Origin: Pirellulales bacterium
GTDB taxonomy: Bacteria; Planctomycetota; Planctomycetia; Pirellulales; Thermoguttaceae
Direction of reading: 5' to 3'
Assembly: GCA_016931995.1 (NCBI GenBank)
Contig: JAFGDS010000100.1
Coordinates: 1-63,414 of the forward strand
DNA: 63,414 bases
The notes under the pieces are model-generated. The model saw only the letters and a list, made by a program, of their open reading frames with translations, was not told the DNA's origin and did no database searches. Made by a program: the position numbers and the translations under genes. Position 1 is the first letter of the stretch. Each line of letters opens with the position of its first letter. Positions 1-8,094 of this stretch are shown here, in pieces.

Positions 1-373
1 CAGCGCCATCGCCACGAGCCTAGGCACGTTGTTCTTCCTGTTTGTCGGCGTGGCCACCTGCATGAGGATGATGGTCGCCTTCAGCGGATCGTTCCAGGCG
101 CAGTTGCAGCCGTTTTTGGCCTTCACCGTGGGCGGCGGGATCGGTCTCTACGTGGCCCTGGGCGCCCGTAACCCCTCGACGGCCATTGGCGTGGCCTCGT
201 TCGTCTGCCCGTTCGCCACGTTCTACGCGATCACGAGCTTTCTGCTGCACCAAACGCTGTCGGTGTTCCTGGTCACCGCCGCGGCCTACGGGTTCATGAC
301 CGCGGCGATGCTCGTGCCGGCGATTTTCGAATTCGACGTCGCCACGGGGCGCACCACGGCGGATGAAGAGTGA
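1..373 (+). CDS. Membrane protein, C-terminal part (5' end outside window)
   Basis: The frame is open from the first bases of the window and stops at a TGA at 371-373, so the gene begins upstream. About 120 residues are visible, with at least three hydrophobic stretches: LFFLFVGVATCMRMMVAF, FLAFTVGGGIGLYVALGA, and a long segment from FATFYAITSFLL to AAMLVPAIF. A short charged tail follows (GRTTADEE). The layout fits the membrane part of a transporter, perhaps an ABC-type permease, but no diagnostic motif is present and I do not recognise the family. The TTG at 29 is only the first possible start inside the window and is unlikely to be the real one. Confidence 0.6.
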   Translation, partial: SAIATSLGTLFFLFVGVATCMRMMVAFSGSFQAQLQPFLAFTVGGGIGLYVALGARNPSTAIGVASFVCPFATFYAITSFLLHQTLSVFLVTAAAYGFMTAAMLVPAIFEFDVATGRTTADEE

Positions 374-532
374 GGGAGAGGGATTGGGGATTAGGGATTG
401 GGGAGAAGGCGGGACCGCTCGCGGCTTCGCACTGCCCGTGTCGCGATGCTCGTTTCATTCTTCGGACTTCGTCCTTCTTTCGTCATTCGGGTTTCGTCCT
501 TCCGATTTCCTTCGCGTTAGCGAGCCACCGCC
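370..532. repeat. Low-complexity GGATTAGGGATTGGGGA and TCGTCATTCGG-type repeats
   Basis: The gap between the partial membrane gene and the CNNM gene holds short imperfect tandem units. The GGGATTGGGGATTAGGG type lies near 377-402. A pyrimidine-rich TTCTTCGGACTTCGTCCTTC / GTCATTCGGGTTTCGTCC series lies near 457-510. No gene is supported here. From general knowledge, similar units occur between genes in many planctomycete genomes. Confidence 0.5.
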
Positions 533-1798
533 ATGACCCTTTTGATCGCCCATCTGCCGTGGCTGGTGGCGATGAGCGTGTTGGTCATCGCGTCGGGATT
601 TTGTTCGGCCAGCGAGGCGGCGTGGTTCTCGTTGCGCCGCAAGGACGTCCGCGCGATGGCGCGGGGTAACCGCGCCCAGCAGTTGGGCGCCGCGCTCCTG
701 GACCAACCCGATCGGCTGCTCACGGCCATCCTCTTCTGGAACCTGCTGGTAAACGTGGCCTACTTCTCGTTGGCGTCGATCACGAGCCTGCGACTGGAAC
801 GCGCGGGGCGCGCGACCGCCGCCGGCGTCTTCGCGGTTGCGGCGCTTCTGGCCTTGATCGTTCTGAGCGAGATGTTGCCGAAGAGCCTGGCGGTGCTGGC
901 GCCCCGCGCCATTGCGACCATCCACGCCGCGCCGCTGTCCGTCATGGTTCGGCTGCTGGACCCGATCATGCCGTGCTTTCGCTGGGCGAATCTCCTGTCC
1001 ATGAGGCTCTTCTGGCCCGGCTTCCGGCCGGAACCCTATCTCCGCGTGGCCGACCTCGAACGGGCCGTGAAGCTCTCCACCGACGATGCCTCGCTCCTGG
1101 CCCAAGAACAGAACGTGCTGCGGAGCATCGTGTCGCTCTCCGAGATCCGGGCGGACGAGCTCATGCGCCCCCGCACGCGGTTTCGGGCGTTCCGCCCTCC
1201 CGTTTCGCGGGCGGACCTCGGCGGGTGGATACCGGCCAGCGGCTATCTTCTCCTCACGGAACCGGACGGCGACGAGGTGGCCGCGGCGGTTGATCTTCAA
1301 CGCCAATCCAGCCTGGACGCGGCGCGCCTGGATCGCGACGCCGAGCCCGTGGTGTACGTCCCCTGGTGCACGACCGTGGCCGCCGTGCTCGAACAGATGC
1401 GCGAGCGGAACTCCCACGTGGCCGCCGTGGTGAACGAGTTCGGCGAGACGATCGGCGTGTTCACCTTCGACGACGTGCTCGACACGATTTTCACGTACGC
1501 CCCGAGCCGGAGCGAACGCCTGCTGAAGCGCGTGCCCATCCGGCAACACGCGCCGGGCGTGTGGCACGTCACCGGCATGACCAGCCTCCGCCGGCTCGTG
1601 CGTTTTTTTCAGGTCGAGCGTCCGCCGAGCAAGAGCGTCACGGTGGCCGGCGTCATTCAAGAGGTCCTCGAACGACTGCCCGAAACGGGAGACCAGTGCC
1701 GCTGGGGCCCGTTCACGTTCACCGTGCTCGACGTGCCCGACCGGGGCCAGTTGCTGGCCGAACTCCGCCGGACGGATACGGAGGGACCCTCGCCATGA
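533..1798 (+). CDS. CNNM/CorC-family membrane protein (DUF21, CBS pair, CorC_HlyC domain)
   Basis: This 421-residue protein has the usual order of the HlyC/CorC (CNNM) family. An N-terminal DUF21 membrane domain has its first helix near residues 5-25, contains GFCSASEAAWFSLRR, and shows the family signature EMLPKSLAVLAP near residue 122. A CBS pair follows; its second half contains VVNEFGETIGVFTFDDVLDTIF near residues 300-325. A C-terminal CorC_HlyC domain begins near GVWHVTGMTSLRRL. Family members are linked to Mg2+/Co2+ transport or efflux at the inner membrane; the substrate here is unknown. Its TGA overlaps the ATG of the next gene (ATGA at 1795-1798), and that gene is a paralogue, so the two are probably co-translated and may form a heteromer. 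Confidence 0.88.
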   Translation: MTLLIAHLPWLVAMSVLVIASGFCSASEAAWFSLRRKDVRAMARGNRAQQLGAALLDQPDRLLTAILFWNLLVNVAYFSLASITSLRLERAGRATAAGVFAVAALLALIVLSEMLPKSLAVLAPRAIATIHAAPLSVMVRLLDPIMPCFRWANLLSMRLFWPGFRPEPYLRVADLERAVKLSTDDASLLAQEQNVLRSIVSLSEIRADELMRPRTRFRAFRPPVSRADLGGWIPASGYLLLTEPDGDEVAAAVDLQRQSSLDAARLDRDAEPVVYVPWCTTVAAVLEQMRERNSHVAAVVNEFGETIGVFTFDDVLDTIFTYAPSRSERLLKRVPIRQHAPGVWHVTGMTSLRRLVRFFQVERPPSKSVTVAGVIQEVLERLPETGDQCRWGPFTFTVLDVPDRGQLLAELRRTDTEGPSP

Positions 1799-2802
1799 TC
1801 GCGCTGGTGCTCGTGCTGGCGGCTGGAGGTTTGCTCCTAAGCGCGTTTTTCAGCGGCTCGGAGACGGGCTTTTACCGGGTCGTCCGCGTGCGGCTCGTGT
1901 TGGATGCGTTGGGGGGCGACGCGGTGGCGCGATCGCTGGTCTGGTTGGCCAACCGGCCGAGCCTGTTCGTGGCGACGTCGCTGGTGGGCAATAACGTGGC
2001 CAACTACCTGGTGTCGCTGGCGATCGTGATGGGAATGCATCTGTGGTTTGGCCCCGATCGACCCGTCGCCGAGATGGCGGCGCCGCTCCTGCTGGCGCCG
2101 GTGCTGTTCCTTTACGGCGAGTTGTTGCCGAAAAACTTTTTTCTTCACGCGCCCAACCGATTGCTCCGGCTGGGCGGTCCTCTCTTTGGCGTGTTTGTTG
2201 TGCTGTTTCTTCCCGTAAGCGCGCTATTGTGGGGTCTCAATGCCCTGATTGCCCGGCTCCTCGGCCAATCGCCGGAGCGGGTTCGTCTGGCCCTGGCGCG
2301 ACGCGAGTTGGAACGGGTGCTCGACGAGGGACACGAGGCGGGCATCGTTCATCCGGCGCAGCAGCGTCTGGCGCGGGGGATGTTCGCGCTGGCCACCGAA
2401 CCCGTTTCCCACGCGGCCACGCCGCTGGCCGATCTGCCCATCGCGCCCGGCGACGCGGATAAGGACGAGGTCTTGCGCCTGGCCCGTTGGCACGGAATGG
2501 CGGATGTGCCCATCGCCAACCCCGAGAACGACGACGCGCCGGCAGGCTACGTCCGCGTGTTCGAGGCGCAGTTGTCACCTTCGGAAACGGTCGGCCCGAT
2601 CCGCCCACTGCTGGAAATCGCCGCGAGCGACACGTACTTGGCGGCGCTGGTCCGGATGGAGAACGAGGGGCAAACCATGGCCCAGGTCGTGGACGCCGAG
2701 GGACGCGCCGTCGGTCTCTTGTCGGCGCGGCGGCTGCGCGAGTCGCTCTTCCGGGGGCAAAAGACGGCCGGCGACCCTACTTGTGATAGCCCAGCGACGT
2801 GA
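1795..2802 (+). CDS. Second CNNM-family membrane protein (DUF21 plus CBS, no CorC domain)
   Basis: The 335-residue product starts at the ATG that overlaps the upstream stop. The frame is open further upstream, but the ATGA coupling and the N-terminal helix (IALVLVLAAGGLLLSAFF) favour this start. The DUF21 domain contains SAFFSGSETGFYRV and GELLPKNFF, the equivalents of the SASEAAWFS and EMLPKS motifs of its neighbour. A degenerate CBS-like region follows, up to VVDAEGRAVGLLSARRLRES. The C-terminal CorC_HlyC domain found in the upstream paralogue is missing. Paired, non-identical CNNM genes occur in other bacteria. The 3' end overlaps the convergent small gene at 2777-3013 by 26 bp. Confidence 0.85.
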   Translation: MIALVLVLAAGGLLLSAFFSGSETGFYRVVRVRLVLDALGGDAVARSLVWLANRPSLFVATSLVGNNVANYLVSLAIVMGMHLWFGPDRPVAEMAAPLLLAPVLFLYGELLPKNFFLHAPNRLLRLGGPLFGVFVVLFLPVSALLWGLNALIARLLGQSPERVRLALARRELERVLDEGHEAGIVHPAQQRLARGMFALATEPVSHAATPLADLPIAPGDADKDEVLRLARWHGMADVPIANPENDDAPAGYVRVFEAQLSPSETVGPIRPLLEIAASDTYLAALVRMENEGQTMAQVVDAEGRAVGLLSARRLRESLFRGQKTAGDPTCDSPAT

Positions 2803-3013
2803 TCACCGACAACATCTCCTCGTACGTGATGAAGCGGCGGCGATGACGCAGCTTGTAGCCGTCAATCGCGTGGGCAAGCTCCCGCGCCTCCGGCGAAAGC
2901 TCCTCGTGGCTGTTGGCGAATTGACGCCGCTCGCCGGTCGGAGCGCCGACGGCCGGGGTCGGGCTGCGTCGGTCAAAAAACGTGTCCGTCGAACTGTCCA
3001 TTACTTGCGACAT
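2777..3013 (-). CDS. Small conserved planctomycete-type protein, 78 aa
   Basis: The product begins MSQVMDSSTDTFFDRR and ends with a basic block, ELAHAIDGYKLRHRRRFITY, followed by EEMLSVITSLGYHK. I recall short proteins with this ending as widespread in Pirellulales, without known function. A good Shine-Dalgarno match (AAGGTG) lies just upstream of the ATG at 3013, so I prefer this start to the longer open frame reaching 3157. The gene converges on and slightly overlaps the CNNM gene. The C-terminal block could be a small nucleic-acid-binding or regulatory helix, which is inference only. Confidence 0.75.
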   Translation of the reverse strand: MSQVMDSSTDTFFDRRSPTPAVGAPTGERRQFANSHEELSPEARELAHAIDGYKLRHRRRFITYEEMLSVITSLGYHK

Positions 3014-3491
3014 GATGCACCTTGACCTCGTTGCCCTTGACCGCGTAGCCAGGCAAACGCCTGCGCTTCCACACAATCCTACGTTCTTCCAGACGGTATG
3101 CCGCTCGTTTTCGGACGCGCGCCGCCGCGAGGGCGGCCACGGGCACGGAATCGCCATTGAACTCTACGTTGCGAACCGGCGGCCGTCAAACCGCCTTTGT
3201 CGCCTGGCGCGGCTCGCGCGGCGCCGCCGGACCGAAAAAAACGGTCGTGTCGGTTGTCGCGTTGACGCGGGCGCCTTCCCGACAATACTGCCCAGACACG
3301 GAGAGAAGAACGAGGAAAACAGACCACGGATCAACACGGATGAACACGGATGAAGGGGGAGATAAGAGACGAGAAAGGATCCGCGAATGAACGCGAATGG
3401 ACGCGAATGAGGGGAGAGGAGGCGGGGACAGGGGCGTCGAGTTCTCGATTATTCACTCTATTCTTCAATTTGTCTCTGTCCCCTTTCAAGT
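3014..3491. other. Intergenic region with AACACGGATGAACACGG / GCGAATGAACGCG repeats
   Basis: No convincing gene is present in this stretch. From about 3325 it contains a run of ACGGATCAACACGGATGAA-type units, then GCGAATGAACGCGAATGG-type units up to about 3412. Complementary units lie at 3489-3560, partly inside the coding end of the next gene. The two arms could form a large imperfect cruciform. Confidence 0.6.
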
Positions 3492-3560
3492 TTATTCGCG
3501 TTCATTCGCGTTCATCCGCGGTTCTCTTCCCTTCACTTTATCCGTGTTTATCCGTGGTTC
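3325..3560. repeat. Imperfect large inverted repeat built from GCGAATGAACGCG and ACGGATGAACACGG units
   Basis: The left arm (3325-3412) has ACGGATCAACACGGATGAAC followed by CGCGAATGAACGCGAATGG. The right arm (3489-3560) has TTCGCGTTCATTCGCGTTC, ATCCGCGGTTC and TTATCCGTGTTTATCCGTGG, the reverse complements in mirrored order. The spacer of about 75 bp is unremarkable. The right arm is translated as the last 20 or so residues of the convergent gene that ends at 3492. Confidence 0.7.
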
Positions 3561-4451
3561 TCTCACCCCCCCGTCCGGTTCGCGGAAACGGCCGAGGATC
3601 TCCCGGCGGAAGCGGCGGTCGGCAAGGCTGGCCCGACGCAAAAGGATCGCAACGGCGGCCAACACCAGGAGGAACAACCCACCCGTCACCGCGCCGACCG
3701 CGCCCCAACCGCCCGGCTCGGGCGCCGGCCTCCGACGGACGTCGCCGCCGACGAGAAGCGGGGCCAGTTGCCGGGCCGCGCCGGGATTCTCCCGCTGCGC
3801 GACGCTGCGATACGCCCAACTCTTCAAAAAGAACCCGGCCACCTCGATCCGCTCGGCGTACCGTGGTCCCTCGCCGGTGGGCATCCCCTCGGGGATCGCG
3901 CGGACGCAAAAGACCAACGGATTCTGTTGCGAGTCGTCGGTGAACAGATACAGCTCGAAGTAGTGGTCGATCCCAAACCGCTCGACCACGTCCGGCTCGT
4001 CCACCCTGACGCGAGTAATCCGCCGCGCCGTGCCCGTCAATAGGACGAGTCGGCCGCGTTGGGCGTCTGGATCGTTGAACAGCGGGACCACGCTATCGAA
4101 CCGTGACCCGGCGTCCGCAAGTCGTTGCCGCGCGGCCTCGGCAAGCTGGCCCGGCCGGGCGCGGCCCACCGCGGCGAGCATCTGGTAAAAGCACTCCCGC
4201 TCCTCGTGGCCAATGCGCGTCCGGTCGCGGAGCGTATCGAGCAACCCCAGGTCCATGCCCAACGAGCGGAGGATTTCGCGCGACGACTCGATCTCGCCGC
4301 CGGGGACAGCCCCGATCTTCGCGTCGGCGCAAAAGGGACTGTCCCCTTTGCCGATCCCCGCTGCATGGCACTGGCAAAGCCAGTGGCACCCCAGCATCGC
4401 CAGGATCGCCATCCCCACGAGCCGCGTCGATCCGATTGGACAATAGAGCAT
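3492..4451 (-). CDS. Lipoprotein-like membrane protein, paralogue of the protein at 19774-20733
   Basis: From the ATG at 4451 the product is 319 residues. It begins MLYCPIGSTRLVGMAILAMLGC, a signal peptide with a lipobox-like end. A soluble domain follows, with LLTGTARRITRVRVDEPD and VFCVRAIPEGMPTGEGPRY. A membrane helix lies at GAVGAVTGGLFLLVLAAVAILL, with a basic cytoplasmic tail after it. The protein at 19774-20733 has the same layout (VTVRGTVRGALRKEP, VVYCLELPEGFPTGDG, then one helix), so both belong to one family of unknown function. The residues around the lipobox (GCHWLCQCHAAG) are a translated REP palindrome, and the last 20 or so residues are translated repeat units, so both ends look remodelled by repeats. 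Other start codons exist upstream, to 4529. Confidence 0.65.
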   Translation of the reverse strand: MLYCPIGSTRLVGMAILAMLGCHWLCQCHAAGIGKGDSPFCADAKIGAVPGGEIESSREILRSLGMDLGLLDTLRDRTRIGHEERECFYQMLAAVGRARPGQLAEAARQRLADAGSRFDSVVPLFNDPDAQRGRLVLLTGTARRITRVRVDEPDVVERFGIDHYFELYLFTDDSQQNPLVFCVRAIPEGMPTGEGPRYAERIEVAGFFLKSWAYRSVAQRENPGAARQLAPLLVGGDVRRRPAPEPGGWGAVGAVTGGLFLLVLAAVAILLRRASLADRRFRREILGRFREPDGGVREPRINTDKVKGREPRMNANERE

Positions 4452-4530
4452 CCCCGTCGCCCCTCGCAACGTGTGCCACTCTACGCCAGTGCTAGTCCAT
4501 GGGATCCGGGCACTGGCAGCCAGTGGCACT
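4366..4530. repeat. REP-like palindromes (GGCACTGGC...GCCAGTGGCAC), copy 1
   Basis: Two units are present. The first, GGCACTGGCAAAGCCAGTGG at about 4367-4391, lies inside the 5' coding part of the gene ending at 3492. The second is a pair at 4473-4530. The same family recurs at seven other places in the window. A separate GGGGACAG...CTGTCCCC inverted repeat sits beside it at about 4303-4347 and is also translated. Confidence 0.75.
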
Positions 4531-4584
4531 CAGCCTTCTCCTCCGCGTCTCCGTGGTGAATCACATTACTCTCTTCGAGCGTTC

Positions 4585-6732
4585 CTATTCCCGCGGGATC
4601 CACGCGAAATCCAACGCGAACACCCAGACCATCAAGGCCACCAGCAGCAGGAGGCCGACGTAGCTCAGGCCGATCTGCACCCGTTCGTCGGCCGGCTTGC
4701 CGCGGATGCCTTCCCAGGCGAGGAAGACCATGTGCCCGCCGTCGAGCACGGGGATGGGCAGGAAATTGAGCACGGCCAGATTCGCGCCCAAGAGCGTCAA
4801 AAAAAGCAGGAAATGGGAGAGCCCCATGGATGCCCGGGCCCCCGCCGCCCTGGCGATCATGACCGGTCCCCCCAGCGACTTGGGCGAGACGTCGCCCGTG
4901 CGGAGCCGCTCCAGAATGAGCAGAACCTGCGTGGCCGACTCCCACGTTTCCTTCGCTCCCAGCGAAATCGCCTCGCCCAGCGACGACGCCTGGCGCGTGT
5001 AGCCGAGCGCCTCCAGGCGGAACCCTCGCTCCGGATTGAACCAGTCGGTCGATTCCGCCCCTTCGAGCGTGACCATCTTTTCCTGGCCGTCCCGAGCCAC
5101 CGTCAATTCGACCTTCGTGCCGGCGGGATACCCCTGGAACTCGTGGAAAAACGCCGGCCAGAAGGCCTTCTCGTCGTCAAACTCGTAGCTCTCCTTCGGA
5201 AAGAGCTTCCGGTCTTGCCTGTTGCAGCCCAGGGCCTCAAGCGCCTTCTTGTCGGGCGGCTTGATCGTCGCCTGGACGAGCTTCGCCCCCGGCTTCACCC
5301 CGGCCCGATCCGCCGGACTGCCGGGCAACACTTCGGCAATCGTGTTGCCGACCGCGATGGCCACGCCCAAGGCCGGCACGTCGATCGGGCTATCCTTCGA
5401 CGGGGGTTGATGGATCGTCTCGGTCGGACGCAGCGCGACCGGAACCGATATCGTCTTGCCGTGCCGTTCCACCGAGAGCGAAACGGTCTCGCCCGCGCGG
5501 CGTCGAAGTCGATCGGCGAGCGTCATGGGATCGCCCACCGGCTGGTCGTCGATCGCCGTGATCCGGTCGCCCGGCATGAGCCCCGCCTCGACCGCGGGCG
5601 AATGCTCCTGGATCGCCGCGATGGGTCCCATCGTCATCACCAGGCCCAACCGCCGCATCGGCCGCGGCGCGACCTCGATCGCGACCCGCTCGGGCTCGGG
5701 CGGATTCTCGGCCGACGGGGCCGCGTCCTTCGGAAGTCGCTCGACCGTGATCGCCAGCGATCCGTCGGGCTTCGAGGCCAATTGCCGGCGAAGCTCGTGG
5801 TGGTCCGCGATGGGCACGTCGTCGATCGCGACGATCCGATCGCCGTGTTTGAAGGCCGGCTGGGCGGCCGCCGCCGGCGAACCCGGCAGACACGCCATGA
5901 TCTTGTCGCTGTCGAGCAACGTCGTTTTGAACGTCGGACCGATCCCGATCATCGCCATCAGCCCGGAGCGATCGGGATGAAGGTTTATCGTCGTCCGCTC
6001 CGACAAACCGGGGCGCTCGACGACGATGGGCACGGCTTCGCCGCGTTTGCTCAAGAAGACCTTGGCCTTCAGATCGTCGAACGCGCGGACCGGCTCGCCG
6101 CCGATCTCGACGATCCGATCGCCCGGCCGAAGGTCCGCCTGCCAGGCGGGAGAGCCCGGTTGGAGATTGCCCACCTCGCAAGCGGTCTTCTCCACGCCCA
6201 GCCCATAAGCCACCGCGGCCGTGACGACCGCGAAGATCAAATTCATAATCACGCCGGCCGAGATGATGGCCATGCGCTTGGGCACGCTCTTGGCCAGATA
6301 GCTGCGGGGATCGTATAGGGCCGCCTCCGCCGCCGCGATGTCCAGTGGTTCATCGTCCTTGTCGGCGGCGCCGGTCTGGCCGGCCGCCTGGGCGGTCTTC
6401 GCCCGCTCGAGCTCCTCCTTGAGCCGCGAGGGGTTGTCCTCTTGGCCGAGCATCTTCACGTAGCCGCCCAAGGGCAGGATGCCGATGCCGTACTCCGTTT
6501 CGCCCTTGCGGAACTTGCACAGCTTGTAGCCGGCGATGTCGAAGCCGAGGTAAAACTTCTCGCATTTCACGCCGCAGAGCTTGGCCACGGCGAAATGGCC
6601 CAACTCGTGGACGAAAATCACCATGCCCAGCCCCAGGACCACCTCGAGGATGACGAGCCACGCGCCCGGATCGATCACCCACTCCCAGGTGCCGAGCTCG
6701 AAAAACCAATGACCGATCAGGAACGGATCCAA
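4585..6732 (-). CDS. rseP: Site-2 intramembrane metalloprotease, RseP/M50 family
   Basis: The zinc protease motif HELGH lies near residue 41 in a membrane helix (MVIFVHELGHFAVAKLCG). The second catalytic motif, NFLPIPVLDGGH, lies near residue 655, as in RseP/YaeL. Between them are three PDZ-like regions (LQPGSPAWQADLRPGDRIV, EHSPAVEAGLMPGDRIT, LPGSPADRAGVKPGAKL) plus one degenerate copy, so at 715 residues the protein is much longer than E. coli RseP (about 450). RseP-type enzymes cut transmembrane anti-sigma factors or signal-peptide remnants in the inner membrane. I start it at the TTG at 6732, because GAGGAGGT sits 6-7 bases upstream; the alternative start at 6756 lies inside dxr. The 16-bp overlap with dxr indicates an operon. 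Confidence 0.92.
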   Translation of the reverse strand: MDPFLIGHWFFELGTWEWVIDPGAWLVILEVVLGLGMVIFVHELGHFAVAKLCGVKCEKFYLGFDIAGYKLCKFRKGETEYGIGILPLGGYVKMLGQEDNPSRLKEELERAKTAQAAGQTGAADKDDEPLDIAAAEAALYDPRSYLAKSVPKRMAIISAGVIMNLIFAVVTAAVAYGLGVEKTACEVGNLQPGSPAWQADLRPGDRIVEIGGEPVRAFDDLKAKVFLSKRGEAVPIVVERPGLSERTTINLHPDRSGLMAMIGIGPTFKTTLLDSDKIMACLPGSPAAAAQPAFKHGDRIVAIDDVPIADHHELRRQLASKPDGSLAITVERLPKDAAPSAENPPEPERVAIEVAPRPMRRLGLVMTMGPIAAIQEHSPAVEAGLMPGDRITAIDDQPVGDPMTLADRLRRRAGETVSLSVERHGKTISVPVALRPTETIHQPPSKDSPIDVPALGVAIAVGNTIAEVLPGSPADRAGVKPGAKLVQATIKPPDKKALEALGCNRQDRKLFPKESYEFDDEKAFWPAFFHEFQGYPAGTKVELTVARDGQEKMVTLEGAESTDWFNPERGFRLEALGYTRQASSLGEAISLGAKETWESATQVLLILERLRTGDVSPKSLGGPVMIARAAGARASMGLSHFLLFLTLLGANLAVLNFLPIPVLDGGHMVFLAWEGIRGKPADERVQIGLSYVGLLLLVALMVWVFALDFAWIPRE

Positions 6733-7889
6733 CGTGCTACCTCCTCGCGGGCCCAACGGTCCAGCGCAAGCAGCCGGTCGAGGCTGGGGTCGGGGTCAAA
6801 ATCGTGATGGTCCAGTGCCGCGCGCGCCGCGGGCACGATGCGGGTAAAGGGAAGCCGGCCGGCCAGGAACGCGGCCACCGCCGCCTCGTTGGCCGCGTTG
6901 AGAACCGCCCCGGCGGTGCCGCCCGACCGGGCCACCTCCTGCCCCAATCCAATCGCGGCAAATCGCTCCCCGTCCGGCGGCTCGAAATCCAGACGCCACG
7001 CGCGGCTCCAATCGAGCCGGGGGGCCAAACCCTCCCATCGCGCCGGCCACGACAGGGCATACTGGATCGGCAACCTCATGTCCGGGGGGCCGAGCTGCGC
7101 GATGATCGAACCGTCCCTGTATTCTACCATGGAATGGATGATCGACTGCGGGTGGATCACCACGTCGATTTGGTCGGGTTCGAGGTCGAACAGCCACCGG
7201 GCTTCGATCACCTCGAGCGCCTTATTCATTAACGTGGCCGAATCGACCGTGATCTTCGGCCCCATCGCCCAGGTGGGATGGGCCAGCGCGTCCTGGACGG
7301 TCACGCCGGCCAACTGCTCATCCGAAAGCGTGCGGAATGGCCCCCCGCTAGCGGTGAGCACCACCCGACGGACCTCCTCCCGCCGGCCCGCCTGGAGAGC
7401 CTGAAACACCGCGCTGTGCTCGCTATCGACCGGGAGGATCTCGGCCCCGTTCTGCCGCGCAAGCCTGGTGATGAGGGACCCCCCTATTACCAGGCTTTCC
7501 TTATTTGCCAAAGCCACCCGTTTACCCGACTCCAAAGCCGCCCACGTGCCCAGCAACCCCGCGCTTCCCACAATGGCGGAGACCACGACGTCTACCTCGG
7601 GAGAAGTAACCGTGCGCGTGATTGCCTCGGGTCCAACGAGAAGCTCGACCCCGGGGGGCAACTCGGACCAATCCTGCCCAGCCGCCGCGACCGGATCGGT
7701 CACGACGATGGTCGCGGGACGAAACGCCCTGGCCTGCTCCAGCAGGAGCGCCGTGTTGCGGTGCGACGAGAGCGCCGCGGCGCGGAGCCGGCCGGCCGAG
7801 CCGGCGATCACCTCCAGGGTGTTCCGGCCGATGCTTCCGGTGGAGCCCAGTACGGCAACGTGCGTGGGGCGGTCGCTCATAGTGCCCAT
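6717..7889 (-). CDS. dxr: 1-deoxy-D-xylulose 5-phosphate reductoisomerase
   Basis: This is the second enzyme of the MEP isoprenoid pathway, an NADPH-dependent conversion of DXP to MEP in the cytoplasm. At 390 residues it has the normal length. The nucleotide-binding loop GSTGSIGRNTLEVI is at the N-terminus. Family motifs follow: ALANKESLVIGG, ILPVDSEHSAVFQ (metal and substrate site), WAMGPKITVDSATLMNKALE, HPQSIIHSMVEY and LNAANEAAV. Two starts are possible, MGTMSDRP at 7889 or MSDRP at 7880, and neither has a strong ribosome-binding site. It is followed immediately by rseP, a gene order common in bacteria. Confidence 0.96.
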   Translation of the reverse strand: MGTMSDRPTHVAVLGSTGSIGRNTLEVIAGSAGRLRAAALSSHRNTALLLEQARAFRPATIVVTDPVAAAGQDWSELPPGVELLVGPEAITRTVTSPEVDVVVSAIVGSAGLLGTWAALESGKRVALANKESLVIGGSLITRLARQNGAEILPVDSEHSAVFQALQAGRREEVRRVVLTASGGPFRTLSDEQLAGVTVQDALAHPTWAMGPKITVDSATLMNKALEVIEARWLFDLEPDQIDVVIHPQSIIHSMVEYRDGSIIAQLGPPDMRLPIQYALSWPARWEGLAPRLDWSRAWRLDFEPPDGERFAAIGLGQEVARSGGTAGAVLNAANEAAVAAFLAGRLPFTRIVPAARAALDHHDFDPDPSLDRLLALDRWAREEVARWIRS

Positions 7890-7913
7890 TCTAGCCCGGT
7901 CGGGTCGCGAACT

Positions 7914-8033
7914 GTAGGGCCGCCTGTAGGGAACGGCCTCCGTGCCGTTCCAAACCCGGGGAAACAGCTGTCTCGACTGGGTCGGTTTTCAAGGCCCGCC
8001 CCGGATCGGCGACCTCGTTCCGCCCTACACGGA
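7914..8033. repeat. Palindromic intergenic element (GTAGGGAACGGCCTCCGTGCCGTTCC type)
   Basis: The gap between the divergent dxr and ftsH genes holds an inner palindrome, GGAACGGCCTCCGTGCCGTTCC, at about 7929-7950. Outer arms GTAGGGCCGCC and GTTCCGCCCTAC lie near 7914 and 8018. It probably overlaps the promoters of both genes. I saw no second full copy in this window. Confidence 0.55.
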
Positions 8034-8094
8034 TGTCGGATAGTATGTTTGAATTGAGGTTTCGTGGCAGCGGTGAGAAGACAAGGTGCGCCGA

